Shown here: in pieces, positions 45,357 to 55,051 of the stretch | Layout of the letters: each line of letters starts with the position of its first letter | Position numbering within the stretch: position 1 is the first letter of the stretch | Assembly (NCBI GenBank): GCA_964011275.1 | Contig: CAXGOB010000015.1 | Coordinates: forward strand, 8,692-72,691 | DNA from: UBA7328 sp002471345 | Lineage (GTDB): Bacteria > Bacteroidota > Bacteroidia > Chitinophagales > Saprospiraceae | Length of the DNA: 64,000 bases | Direction of reading: 5' to 3' | The notes under the pieces: generated by a model | What the model saw: only the letters and a program-made list of their open reading frames with translations | The model's database searches: none | Told to the model about the DNA's origin: nothing | Program-made: the position numbers and the translations under genes

Positions 45357-48300
45357 TCCACTGCATTCTCTGGATAGTCTATACTAAAATCAGATTTTGC
45401 ATCGTAGATCAGACCTTCATTACCTTTATAATACCAAGGTCCAGATCTATATGGTTGTCCAGCAGGAGTACTTTCTGCAAAGAAAGAACCCGGTTTTTGT
45501 CCAGGCAGATAACCCAATTTATTGAGAGTAGTGTTCAGTTCTCCTGTAAAAGAATTAAACGCCCCTTCTAGATAAAGAGCCGTATTAAGACTTACTTCTT
45601 GAACATTTGGTAATTCCGTAAGAACAGAAGGAAGAGCTACAAAATGTGAAACCTCTACCTCAGCATAGTCGTCCTCAGCTACATCACCATTGCCATTTCC
45701 TGGGCTACTGTCAGGATCTAATTGCTCGGATATGACTATCTCAGCAGCATTCAATTTCGTATTGGATGTATTTGCTTCTAATACTTCAACTTCAAAGCTT
45801 ATATCCAAACAGGTATTCACAATAAAAGTGAATCCAGACCAAGTGATTTCTTGGCCATTTTGAGAACCTTTAAATGGTAATTCTCCTATAACTTGAACTC
45901 CCTCAGGAAGATAATCTCTGATTTCAACTCCTGTAGCATTGGCAGGGCCATTATTACACACTTGTAAGGTATACGTAATTATTTCTCCAGTTACAACTTC
46001 CATTTTGTCTGAAGAAAGAGTTAATTCTAAATCAGCCATACTGCCAGCATAAACTTCAGCAGTGTCCTCATCATCCTCACTTTGATCTCCATCATCGTTT
46101 CCTGGACTAGAATCTATATCGATTTGATCAGCTTCTAATATCTCCGCAACGTTGATATAATCACAATTGATTGAGAAGTGTACTATTTCCGCAGTAAATG
46201 AAACAGCTTTACTAGATCCTGCATCAATAGACAGGTCTTCCCAAATAATGACATTGCCTCCTCTTGTTCCAAAATCAGTGATATTTCTAATCGCTTTATA
46301 TCCAGATGGAATTATGTCCCTAATTGCTACTCCTGAAGCATCCTTGCAACCCACATTATTCACTGTAATATCAAATCTTACTCTATCTCCAGGTTGGGCA
46401 AAAGGATTATCCACCAATTTTTCCAATTCTAAGTCGAACTCTCTTCCTCCGTCCATTGTAATTACAGCTTCATCATCTTCGCTTTGATCACCATCATCAT
46501 TATAAGGAGTTGAGTCCAAGTCTGTTTGATCCGCAGCTGTGACCTGAGCAATGTTCACGTATGATATTCCACTTGTACTAATCATAGCTGAATAACTTAA
46601 ACTAATCGTTTCCCCTGGAAGAAAACTTAGTCCTGCCCACGAGATAATAGACTCGTCTATGCTACCACCATTGGAAATATCTTCTATTTGGACAAATCCA
46701 TTAGTGAAAACATCTTCTACATTGACACCCGTCGCAATAGCATTAGAATTATTAAAAATATCGATTGTAAAAGTTACTCTATCAGATGATCCTGCACATG
46801 GATCATCCACAAATTTTGACACTTCTAAATCAATGATATCGTTTGGCATTTTTGGAAAAATCGTGGAGCTGGCTTCATCATCCTCACTTTGATCTCCATC
46901 GTCATTATCAGGTGATGAATCTATGTCTTGTTGATCTACACCAACTACTTGGACGACATTTGTATAATTATTAGTTATAGATTCAAATACCATAGAAGAA
47001 TACTCAAAAACCATATTATCACCAGCCGCAAGAAGAGGAATAGTCCAAGTAATAACACCATCTTCCTGAATATGATCTCCAGATACATCGATGGCATCTA
47101 TCCCATCTGGAGTTACATCTTGCAACATCACATTAGTGGCATCAAAAGGACCATTGTTTACAATTAATACTTCGTAAATAATGATATCCCCAATATTTGG
47201 TGAAAGTTCGCTCACATCTTTGTCCACTTCAAGATCAATAATCTCAGTATCTATTACTGGAGTTACCGATACACTATCTTCATCGTCTTCACTTTGATCC
47301 CCATCGTCATTATTTGGTGTCGAATCGGAATCTTGTTCATTTGCACTAGTTATTTCAGCTATATTTTTATAATCATCTCCGTTTGGAGTTACTATGATAT
47401 CAAATGAAAGAACTACTTCATCATTTGGAAAAATCTCATTTATTGTCCATACAAGAGAGTTTCCCACAACTTGAGCAGCGGGTTGAACATTTGTAATTGA
47501 TCCTAAATCAAAGCCAGACGGAGGAAGCACATCTGTTACAGAGACTCCTGTAGCAGGGATTATTCCATTGTTATTTACAGTTATTTCAAATGAGACTGTC
47601 TCCCCTGGACTAGGTGTTGGATTATTTACATCCTTAGAAAGGCTTAAATCAATAAGTGATGCAACCACATTTATTATTGCATTGTCTTCATCATCTTCAC
47701 TTTGATCACCGTCATCATTATTGGGTGTCGAATCTATATCGGATTGATCACACGCTGTAACTTGGGCAATGTTCATTATTGAACCTACATCCGCATCAGT
47801 ATTTACGTTTGCAGAATAAGTCAAATTCATATTGGACAAGAAACCTAATTCTAGTCCTGTCCATACTATTCTGTCCCCAACAACTTCTCCATCATTGGAA
47901 ATATTAGTTATTGACGCTAAATCAAGCCCATCAGGAATGATGTCTTCAACAGCAACCCCTGTTGCCATGGTCATTGATCTGTTAGACAAGTTCAAATTAT
48001 AGGTTATCTGCTCATCAGCTTGAACTGATGTGAGGTTTGCAACCTTTATTAATTCTAAATCAACTGAAGGTGCTTCAATTACCGGCATTACATTAGCCTC
48101 ATCATCCTCACTTTGATCTCCATCATCATTGTTAGGGGTAGAGTCAGGATCATTTTGATTAGATGCCACAACTTCAGCAGTATTTTTATAATCTTCATCG
48201 GAGCTTTCTGAATTTACAATTGCAGTAAACGTAAGTCTTTCAGTTGTCATAGGCAGAATAGTTATTTCCGCCCAAAGAATCTCAGTTGCACTATCGTCCT

Positions 48301-51300
48301 CTTCACTGATACCCCCATCAGAAATGTTTCCAGTAAGAGAATACCCTGATGGCAATCTATCTGCTACAGCAACACCTGATGCTATATTTTCAGAATTATT
48401 AAAAACTGAAATTGTGAATGTTACTTCTTCCCCAACAGATGGGTTGTTATTGCTGATCTCTTTTGAAAGTTCTAGATCGACATCTTCATTTAGAACTACA
48501 CATTCTTCAACAAAAAAAGTAGCACCAAAAAAATCAATACTTCCGCATACCTCGCCACCACCAAATGTCAACATAGAATTGACATCAAAGAAATCAGTAA
48601 CACCAAATTCAATTGAGGTTTCATCAAATGTCACAGGGTCAAATACAATCGCATTTACTTCATAATTGCCGGGTCCAGAAATTTCAAATGGGCCAGGTTG
48701 TAGGCCAATAACTATAAAATCATTTCCTTCTGTAATCAAAAATGAGCTCACAAATCCTTCTGGAACTACCTGATCATCTATCACTTCAACTTCTAATGCG
48801 ACTGGAACCCCATCAAAGCAAATTGGAGAAACAGCCTCTGTATTCCCTGATTCCGCAAGACATTCAGGTATACATTCAATTACACTAAATAATAAACCTT
48901 CACTATCAATTGAGTAGCACAAGCCTCCTTCATATTGGTCCAAAAAGGCAATTAACCCATCTATTGTATAAACATCATCAGGAAAAGAATCATAGGCCAT
49001 TTCATCAGGATTGAATACAATAGCATGCATTCTATATTCTCCAGACTCCGCAACATCTAAAGAAGGGATGCTCGTTGATTCTATAATATCTTTTTCATTT
49101 CCAACACTGAATAAGAAAATCTGCATATAACCTTCAGGTATAGTCGGTTGGTCAATCTCATCTGCATATATGCTTGCAAATTGTCCATCAAAACAAGTTA
49201 CTTCAGCAACTTCAAATGTTCCTATCTGCGCTGTGCATTCGGCTATACATTCTGTAACATTAAACAATGCTCCATTCAAATCTAATGATGCACAGATATC
49301 TCCGCCACCTTCCATCAATAAATTAAACACATCAAACCCTGTGGTCACGCCAGGCTCAACAAGGGATAAATCCAAAGTCAGAGGGTCGAAGACTAAAGAG
49401 TGAACTCTATATTCTCCAGGTGCATTAACTGAGAACATTTCAGTTTGTGCACCCATTATTATCAACTCCGGGCCTGTGGTTAGTACAAATATTTGCTGAT
49501 ATCCTTCTGGAATGATTATATCCAAAGGATTCAATTCTACAGCAAGAATAACTGGATTTTCTCCTAAACACTCAATGTCCCCTCCTATAGGGTTGCCTGC
49601 AAATGCTCCACATACATCAGTACACATGTCAACATCAAACAATACACCAATAGGGTCTATCGATATACATATATCAGTTCCTTCATTCATAAAATATGAA
49701 ATGAATTGGTCTATTGTAGTCAAGTCTTCTGGGATATCATCTAATCGCATATCTGCAGGATTAAAAACTCCAGAATGAATTCTATACTGCCCAGGGGCAT
49801 CTACTACAAATTCAGGTATCAAATCACTATGGGAGATTTCTTTCTCATCTCCAACGCTCAATATGAATATTTCAGAATAACGAGTAGGTATAGTGGCCTG
49901 ATTCACTTCCACAATTGACAATATGGCTAGTTCCCCATCAAAACATACCTCCTCACTTGCCTCATAGATACCGGCTTCAGCTAAACAGGTATTTCCGCAA
50001 TCTTCCGGAACTACTATAATTGTTTCTATGTCATAACATCCCGCATCTGTAGTCTTTCTGAAGAAATATGCTCCTATTTCGTTTATGACAACTGAGGTCT
50101 CTGATAATGGGTTTTCGTTGTTAAGAGCATCTCTAAAATTGGCAAATACTGCAGTACTTCCAATAGTAGAGTCTAAATCCATTACTAAATTGGTCCATAC
50201 AATTGTGTCACCAACACAAAGAACAGTATTTACTACTTGAAGATTGGGTATGGATTTGATCACTAACTCAACCTCAGCTCGTTCATTACTAACACAACCA
50301 GAATTGGCATCCACAGCCTTAGCATAATATTTACCAGCAAGTGAAGGCTTGAAAGTTTCTCCTTCTGCGAGTAAAGATCCTTCTGCATCACTATCATACC
50401 ATCTAATCAAATATCCATCGGGAACAAACGCAACAAACCCATCATAATCTATGCCTTCACATGTGATTATTTGGCCTCTACAGATAGGAGCCTCTATATC
50501 ATCACATTCACACGAAGGGGCGCTAATTGTTTTATTGATCATACAACCGGTGAGGCTTGTAATCAGTAGTTGTGCATTGACTCCTGCAGGTATTCCCGAC
50601 ACACTCCACACTCCATTACCATCATCAGAAATGATTCCTTGGGTAGTCTGTATCATTGTAGCGTCGCTATAAAAAATGGCTGTATATGATTGCAAATCTT
50701 CAGTACAATTAGCCCCCACAAATGCGTAAACCGGGGGATCTAATACTGTAAGAGTTATTTCAGTCCGAACACTAGATACACAACCATTTTCTAATGATCT
50801 AGCTTCTACGTAATAGGTATATAATCCAGTTCCTGAAATATTATTAGGTGTATACTCAATCTGATCAGTAACAAGAGAAGTTCCTCCTTCCACATGTGTG
50901 TACCAGTCAGTTGTCACATTTTCCTGAACTAAATTCACTGATAATATAGGATAAGTATCGTCTAGACAGACTACTTTTGATCCATCAGAAACGGGTGCAC
51001 CAACTGTTTGACATTCACAATTCGGAGCTTCTATGGTTTCTACTCTTTCGCATAAAGTGACATTATTGGTGAGTCTAAGCTTTATGTCCATACCAGATGG
51101 AATATCTGTAACCATCCATTCTGGTCCTATTAATTTTTCGAGGGTTCCTTGATCCGTATTAACTGTATTTGCATCTGTAGTAAATACTAATGTATACGTA
51201 CTTTGATCGTCTTCACATGTTTTACTGGAAATGTCCAGAGAAGGAATCTGAACCTCTAGCAAGGCCACAGCAGATCTTTCTGTACTATAGCAATTAAGAT

Positions 51301-51328
51301 TTTCATCAAAGGTCTCTGCATAATACAT
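45311..51328 (-). CDS. Giant secreted protein A, central part: Ig-like modules, Cys modules and seven DUF11 repeats
   Basis: The 2,005-residue frame reads in order: Ig-like Cys-rich modules (about 50000-51328; GKYYAKAVDANSGCVSNERAEV type); four modules of about 125 residues that begin C-x-A-E-A-G...C-F-D-G and contain a YxxIFILSVG-like strand (48490-50010); seven DUF11-type repeats of about 135 residues (45640-48500; V-D-L-E-L-S-K...), each closing with an acidic linker like DSTPNNDDGDQSEDDE; and the first half of the C-terminal module. It has no signal peptide of its own. The upstream frame 51256-52662 supplies one and is joined by a 5-bp tandem duplication at about 51328-51342. A large adhesin or matrix protein is the likely role. 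Confidence 0.75.
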   Translation of the reverse strand: MYYAETFDENLNCYSTERSAVALLEVQIPSLDISSKTCEDDQSTYTLVFTTDANTVNTDQGTLEKLIGPEWMVTDIPSGMDIKLRLTNNVTLCERVETIEAPNCECQTVGAPVSDGSKVVCLDDTYPILSVNLVQENVTTDWYTHVEGGTSLVTDQIEYTPNNISGTGLYTYYVEARSLENGCVSSVRTEITLTVLDPPVYAFVGANCTEDLQSYTAIFYSDATMIQTTQGIISDDGNGVWSVSGIPAGVNAQLLITSLTGCMINKTISAPSCECDDIEAPICRGQIITCEGIDYDGFVAFVPDGYLIRWYDSDAEGSLLAEGETFKPSLAGKYYAKAVDANSGCVSNERAEVELVIKSIPNLQVVNTVLCVGDTIVWTNLVMDLDSTIGSTAVFANFRDALNNENPLSETSVVINEIGAYFFRKTTDAGCYDIETIIVVPEDCGNTCLAEAGIYEASEEVCFDGELAILSIVEVNQATIPTRYSEIFILSVGDEKEISHSDLIPEFVVDAPGQYRIHSGVFNPADMRLDDIPEDLTTIDQFISYFMNEGTDICISIDPIGVLFDVDMCTDVCGAFAGNPIGGDIECLGENPVILAVELNPLDIIIPEGYQQIFVLTTGPELIIMGAQTEMFSVNAPGEYRVHSLVFDPLTLDLSLVEPGVTTGFDVFNLLMEGGGDICASLDLNGALFNVTECIAECTAQIGTFEVAEVTCFDGQFASIYADEIDQPTIPEGYMQIFLFSVGNEKDIIESTSIPSLDVAESGEYRMHAIVFNPDEMAYDSFPDDVYTIDGLIAFLDQYEGGLCYSIDSEGLLFSVIECIPECLAESGNTEAVSPICFDGVPVALEVEVIDDQVVPEGFVSSFLITEGNDFIVIGLQPGPFEISGPGNYEVNAIVFDPVTFDETSIEFGVTDFFDVNSMLTFGGGEVCGSIDFFGATFFVEECVVLNEDVDLELSKEISNNNPSVGEEVTFTISVFNNSENIASGVAVADRLPSGYSLTGNISDGGISEEDDSATEILWAEITILPMTTERLTFTAIVNSESSDEDYKNTAEVVASNQNDPDSTPNNDDGDQSEDDEANVMPVIEAPSVDLELIKVANLTSVQADEQITYNLNLSNRSMTMATGVAVEDIIPDGLDLASITNISNDGEVVGDRIVWTGLELGFLSNMNLTYSANVNTDADVGSIMNIAQVTACDQSDIDSTPNNDDGDQSEDDEDNAIINVVASLIDLSLSKDVNNPTPSPGETVSFEITVNNNGIIPATGVSVTDVLPPSGFDLGSITNVQPAAQVVGNSLVWTINEIFPNDEVVLSFDIIVTPNGDDYKNIAEITSANEQDSDSTPNNDDGDQSEDDEDSVSVTPVIDTEIIDLEVDKDVSELSPNIGDIIIYEVLIVNNGPFDATNVMLQDVTPDGIDAIDVSGDHIQEDGVITWTIPLLAAGDNMVFEYSSMVFESITNNYTNVVQVVGVDQQDIDSSPDNDDGDQSEDDEASSTIFPKMPNDIIDLEVSKFVDDPCAGSSDRVTFTIDIFNNSNAIATGVNVEDVFTNGFVQIEDISNGGSIDESIISWAGLSFLPGETISLSYSAMISTSGISYVNIAQVTAADQTDLDSTPYNDDGDQSEDDEAVITMDGGREFDLELEKLVDNPFAQPGDRVRFDITVNNVGCKDASGVAIRDIIPSGYKAIRNITDFGTRGGNVIIWEDLSIDAGSSKAVSFTAEIVHFSINCDYINVAEILEADQIDIDSSPGNDDGDQSEDDEDTAEVYAGSMADLELTLSSDKMEVVTGEIITYTLQVCNNGPANATGVEIRDYLPEGVQVIGELPFKGSQNGQEITWSGFTFIVNTCLDISFEVEVLEANTSNTKLNAAEIVISEQLDPDSSPGNGNGDVAEDDYAEVEVSHFVALPSVLTELPNVQEVSLNTALYLEGAFNSFTGELNTTLNKLGYLPGQKPGSFFAESTPAGQPYRSGPWYYKGNEGLIYDAKSDFSIDYPENAVDWILVDKERINQRRV
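45640..48500 (-). repeat. Seven DUF11-type tandem repeats with near-identical acidic linkers
   Basis: Seven units of about 400-410 bp. Each ends in the linker D-S/T-x-P-x-N-D-D-G-D-Q-S-E-D-D-E, except for the last (SSPGNGNGDVAEDDY). Linker DNA of about 36 bp is almost the same at six sites near 46067, 46468, 46876, 47279, 47688 and 48098, so homologous recombination could add or remove units in frame. Confidence 0.8.
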
Positions 51329-52662
51329 AACATACCAGCCATTTCTGGCTCATATACGGCACCTTGAGCGATTGGCACTCCTCCAATTGGAGTAGTAAAC
51401 CATCTCACCTCATATCCTTCAATTTCTTGGACCGATATAAATGGAAAAGGCTCTCCTTCACATATTCTGACATCTCCTTTGCTTATAGGTGCATCAAGCT
51501 CTGGACATGGTGCTGCAGCACATTTATTATAATCGGTAAAAACATTAGGATTTGCTTTAGAATTATCTTCTCCAGAATATAATTCAGTAATCTCACTAAA
51601 ATATTCTTCTGTTAATCCTGATCTTCCAAAAACAATTTCTAAACATTCTGATGTACCCGAATTATTAGAAAAATCAAGGCAAACCTCTGCAACTTCTACA
51701 TAACTATTGCCAATAAATACATTGTCCGTGTCCTGATCAATTGCAAATGAGACTGCTGATAGATTATCTTGAAACGAAACACTGGTCGAGCCATTCGGAA
51801 AAGATAGAGTATCAACTCTATCAACCAAAGAAGATGCTGAAGATCCAGAAATAGAACTCTGTGCAGAATGAAATTCAGCTTGGCTTCCATCATATAGAAG
51901 GGAGAACTGTCTATTTCCTAAAGTCCAGATTCTACTATTGCTACTTTTTATCTGTATAGCATAACATGATATATTGCTTAAAGAATCTGAAGACTTCAAT
52001 ACTATTTTAGAATCATACGAAGGAGTAATCCCTGCACATGTCAAAGCAAAACATGATTCATCTCCATTTTCAACATCAAGATCATGATATTCCTTTCCAT
52101 CTACCAAATCATTAGTACTATTTACAGCAACCCATTCTGAAACTTCTACAAATGCTGTAGCATAGTTAAAGGTGAGTTCTTCTCTCGCCCATACCATTTC
52201 AAAACAGAGGTCGGGGTTCTCCATTAAGTCTACTTCAGAAGTAAAACAAATCGATGAAGTCGTGGTCCACACATCAGGAGATAATATTTGTCCTGCTTGA
52301 GCAGTATTCATATCTATATAATAGTTAAGCCACGATATATCAGAATCAAAAGAGAGATTTCCTTCTGCAGAAAGATCAAGGTGTTGAATATTTTGTACTA
52401 CTTCGGGTTGAGTATAAGGCTCATTTAAATGGCCACTTACACTTGAAAACTCGGCCAAGGCCCCATTGTAAAACAATCTATAATTTTGTCCTGCAAACCG
52501 CCACAATCTTTCATTTCCACTTTTAATCTGGACATCATAGCATACTTCGTTCGTTTCACAATTTATACTTTGGGTTGCAAGTCTAATGTCAAAATAGTTT
52601 TGAGCATTAGAGGACAAAACAAATAGCACTGTAAATGCTAATAATCCTACTAGCTTCTTCAT
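51256..52662 (-). CDS. Giant secreted protein A, 5' part: signal peptide and paired N-terminal domains, frameshifted
   Basis: The 468-residue frame starts with a signal peptide (MKKLVGLLAFTVLFVLSSNAQ; the frame opens at 52689, but this Met is preferred). Two similar domains of about 185 residues follow (YDVQIKSGNERLWRFAGQN / YAIQIKSSNSRIWTLGNRQ), and then the first Ig-like module (GDVRICEGEPFPFISVQEIEGYEVRWF). The last 23 residues after YEPEMAG are out of frame; YYAETFDENLNC in the next frame is the true continuation. This is the exported N-terminus of gene A. Confidence 0.72.
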   Translation of the reverse strand: MKKLVGLLAFTVLFVLSSNAQNYFDIRLATQSINCETNEVCYDVQIKSGNERLWRFAGQNYRLFYNGALAEFSSVSGHLNEPYTQPEVVQNIQHLDLSAEGNLSFDSDISWLNYYIDMNTAQAGQILSPDVWTTTSSICFTSEVDLMENPDLCFEMVWAREELTFNYATAFVEVSEWVAVNSTNDLVDGKEYHDLDVENGDESCFALTCAGITPSYDSKIVLKSSDSLSNISCYAIQIKSSNSRIWTLGNRQFSLLYDGSQAEFHSAQSSISGSSASSLVDRVDTLSFPNGSTSVSFQDNLSAVSFAIDQDTDNVFIGNSYVEVAEVCLDFSNNSGTSECLEIVFGRSGLTEEYFSEITELYSGEDNSKANPNVFTDYNKCAAAPCPELDAPISKGDVRICEGEPFPFISVQEIEGYEVRWFTTPIGGVPIAQGAVYEPEMAGMLCIMQRPLMKILIAIVQKDLLWPC

Positions 52663-52687
52663 CAAAATTCTTTTACCAAGAGGGAGC

Positions 52688-52719
52688 AAGCCTCATTAAT
52701 TCAATATTGAATTAGGCTT
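52688..52719. promoter_or_regulatory. Near-perfect 28-bp palindrome upstream of giant gene A
   Basis: AAGCCT / AGGCTT arms (52688-52693, 52714-52719) flank the palindrome AATTCAATATTGAATT (52698-52713). Apart from a CATT insertion at 52694-52697 the whole is a perfect dyad. It lies 26 bp before the ATG at 52662, so it could be an operator or a hairpin at the ribosome-binding region. Confidence 0.5.
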
Positions 52720-52934
52720 CTATTATCAGGATGAAAAGCCAGAATGGGCAATTCTAAATTGGTTGGTGATCGGATGATCAAACGGAAATATAACAATTAT
52801 GTATATAAATTTTTTATATATCAAATATTCTTTAATATTTAAATCGCTTATTATTAGGCACCTAAACTGCCTCATGCTTTTATGGACTACTTCATGTTCT
52901 AAAAGTGATTATTAATGCACTACTTTTATGTGTA

Positions 52935-53936
52935 ATGACTTCAAATAAAAAAATTGATAAGAATTATATCAAAGAGATATTTATAAAATTAAAGGATCAG
53001 GACAGAATCGCCTTATCCAGAGCAATAACACTGGTAGAAAGTCAAAATCCTAAGCATGCCAAAATCGCTACTGACCTCCTCGAAGATTGCCTTCCATTGA
53101 GTGGTGAATCTATCAGAATAGGTATAACTGGAACACCGGGAGTAGGTAAAAGTACTTTTATTGAATCACTGGGCCTTATGTATATTAAAAATGGTCATAA
53201 AGTAGCCGTACTTACAATAGACCCAAGCAGCCCAAAGAATAAAGGAAGCGTCCTAGGCGATAAATCTCGAATGGATAAACTTTCTCATCATCCTCAAGCA
53301 TATATAAGAAGTTCACCTGCCCGAAATTCGCTTGGTGGAACTACAGACAGGACAAGAGAAACAATCGTCTTATGTGAAGCTGCAAAATATGATGTCATTT
53401 TAGTAGAGACAGTAGGTGTCGGGCAATCAGAAATAGAAATACTAAATATGACTGATTTATTGCTTCTGTTGGCTCTTCCTGGAGGAGGAGATGAGATACA
53501 AGGCATAAAACGAGGAATAGTGGAAGTAGCAGATATTATCATTGTGAATAAGAAAGACAGATTCAAGGAAGATGTGGTAGTGGACACTGTGAATACCTAC
53601 AAATTTGCATTGCATCTTAATCCTATTAAATCAAGTAAATGGTCACGTTTAGTTCATGTTTGTTCTGCCATCACTGGAGATGGGATGAATCAAATATTCA
53701 ATGATATTGAGAAGTATTTCAATCTTATAACAACAAGCACCTATCTAAATGATAATAGAAGAGATCAAAATGAAACTTGGCTTGATAAAAAGATCGAATA
53801 TGAGGCCATTTCAGAAATAAAGAAAAGAATCAAAGACAAGGTAGATATGACTATCGTCAGATCAAATGTCAATGAAAAAAAATGGAGTGTACAACATGCT
53901 ACCTCTGAGGTACTAAAATCTATTTTTAAAAACTGA
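52935..53936 (+). CDS. meaB: MeaB/ArgK-type GTPase, chaperone of methylmalonyl-CoA mutase
   Basis: G3E-family GTPase that gates cobalamin loading of methylmalonyl-CoA mutase. The 333-residue protein has Walker A GTPGVGKS at 66-73, the DPSSPKNKGSVLGDKSRM and YIRSSPARNSLGGTTDRTRET motifs, the switch ETVGVGQSE, and the guanine-specificity NKKD. The frame opens at 52905, but MTSNKKIDKNY at 52935 fits the family length. No mutase subunit gene is in the window. Its 3' end overlaps the convergent phosphatase gene by 11 bp. Confidence 0.93.
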   Translation: MTSNKKIDKNYIKEIFIKLKDQDRIALSRAITLVESQNPKHAKIATDLLEDCLPLSGESIRIGITGTPGVGKSTFIESLGLMYIKNGHKVAVLTIDPSSPKNKGSVLGDKSRMDKLSHHPQAYIRSSPARNSLGGTTDRTRETIVLCEAAKYDVILVETVGVGQSEIEILNMTDLLLLLALPGGGDEIQGIKRGIVEVADIIIVNKKDRFKEDVVVDTVNTYKFALHLNPIKSSKWSRLVHVCSAITGDGMNQIFNDIEKYFNLITTSTYLNDNRRDQNETWLDKKIEYEAISEIKKRIKDKVDMTIVRSNVNEKKWSVQHATSEVLKSIFKN

Positions 53937-54972
53937 TTTCATCTATATCAACAACTTTACTAACAACTGGTAAAGCGGTAGAGTCTACGATACTCATCTT
54001 TACTTGAATCCCATTAGTATGAGTTATTTCTATTAAGCCAATATTATTTTGAGGAATTGCAGAACCAATACGATTTTTATTGGGTTCAATGTGGTGCCAA
54101 GTCTGGACAATGCCACTTGAAGTAACATCATACAAGGGATAGCCATTATCTATGGACATTTTTGAGACTTCTCCCCAATGGACATCACCAGAAATGAAGA
54201 TTACTGCATTGGCTTCAGTCTTCTGGATAAGGTTGATCATTTTTTGCTGTTCATATGGGACATTAGTCCAAGATTCCCATCCATTATATTCATGACTGAA
54301 TTGATTACTTGAAGCGATTATTCTGATATCTGCATTGACTTTTAGCTCATTTTCTAACCACATCCATTGCTCCTTACCAAGGAATGTACTATCAGCTTCC
54401 ATGTTTGGTACATAGTCGTTTTTATGAAAAATACTATCCTTCGGATCTCTTTGCAAAAGATCATCTCTAAATGTTCGTGTATCCAATATGATTACCTGCA
54501 CATTTATATCTCCTTTCTTTAAATATTCAGAACCATAAATTCCTTTATGATTTCTTTGATCAGAGTCCTGGTCAATTTTCCAAAAATCCATAAAGAGCCT
54601 CTTAGATTCCTCTTTGAATGGATAATGTCTTCCGGCATCATTTTCTCCGTAATCATGATCATCCCAAGTAGCCCATACTGTAGTAGCGTTCCAGAGTTTT
54701 TTAAATTCTAATCTATTTCCAAGAATCTCGTACTTCTTTTGCAATACTTCCATATCTCGAGTATCACCATACACGTTGTCTCCTAAAAAAATAAAAGCAT
54801 CTAGTTGTTTATCCGCAGCAACATTCAAAAGTGGAAGTGGTTCCTGATGACTTCCGCATGAGCCAAATGCAATTCTAATAATGGTTTCATCAAGAGTTGC
54901 TCCTGTATTCTTTGGTTGGCAAGAGATTAATATTAAGCCAAGTAGAAATAGGAAAATCTGAAAATGCTTCAT
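53926..54972 (-). CDS. PhoD-like metallophosphatase lipoprotein
   Basis: The 348-residue protein has a lipoprotein signal (L-I-S-C, Cys18). The PhoD-like phosphatase/phosphodiesterase core shows IAFGSCGS, IFLGDNVYGDT, TWDDHDYGENDAG and FISGDVHWGE, all metal-ligand motifs of the family. Members release phosphate from diesters or phospholipids at the cell surface. Length is on the short side because the N-terminal PhoD beta domain is missing. No pho-type regulator is nearby. Confidence 0.9.
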   Translation of the reverse strand: MKHFQIFLFLLGLILISCQPKNTGATLDETIIRIAFGSCGSHQEPLPLLNVAADKQLDAFIFLGDNVYGDTRDMEVLQKKYEILGNRLEFKKLWNATTVWATWDDHDYGENDAGRHYPFKEESKRLFMDFWKIDQDSDQRNHKGIYGSEYLKKGDINVQVIILDTRTFRDDLLQRDPKDSIFHKNDYVPNMEADSTFLGKEQWMWLENELKVNADIRIIASSNQFSHEYNGWESWTNVPYEQQKMINLIQKTEANAVIFISGDVHWGEVSKMSIDNGYPLYDVTSSGIVQTWHHIEPNKNRIGSAIPQNNIGLIEITHTNGIQVKMSIVDSTALPVVSKVVDIDEISF

Positions 54973-55051
54973 TATAAATCACAGCTGTTGACATAAAACT
55001 CTTCAAACATAAAACTCATTTAGCTCATAATTATAATCTAATTTTACACTC

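Noticed and set aside
40842..52662. Five independent proteins in the giant-gene region
   Set aside because: Only two of the five frames have signal peptides, and the others continue the homologous modules of the preceding frame without a gap. Two split genes explain the data better.
52801..52830. AT-rich palindrome TATATAAATTTTTTATATA as an operator
   Set aside because: It is low-complexity A/T sequence expected in a low-GC intergenic region.
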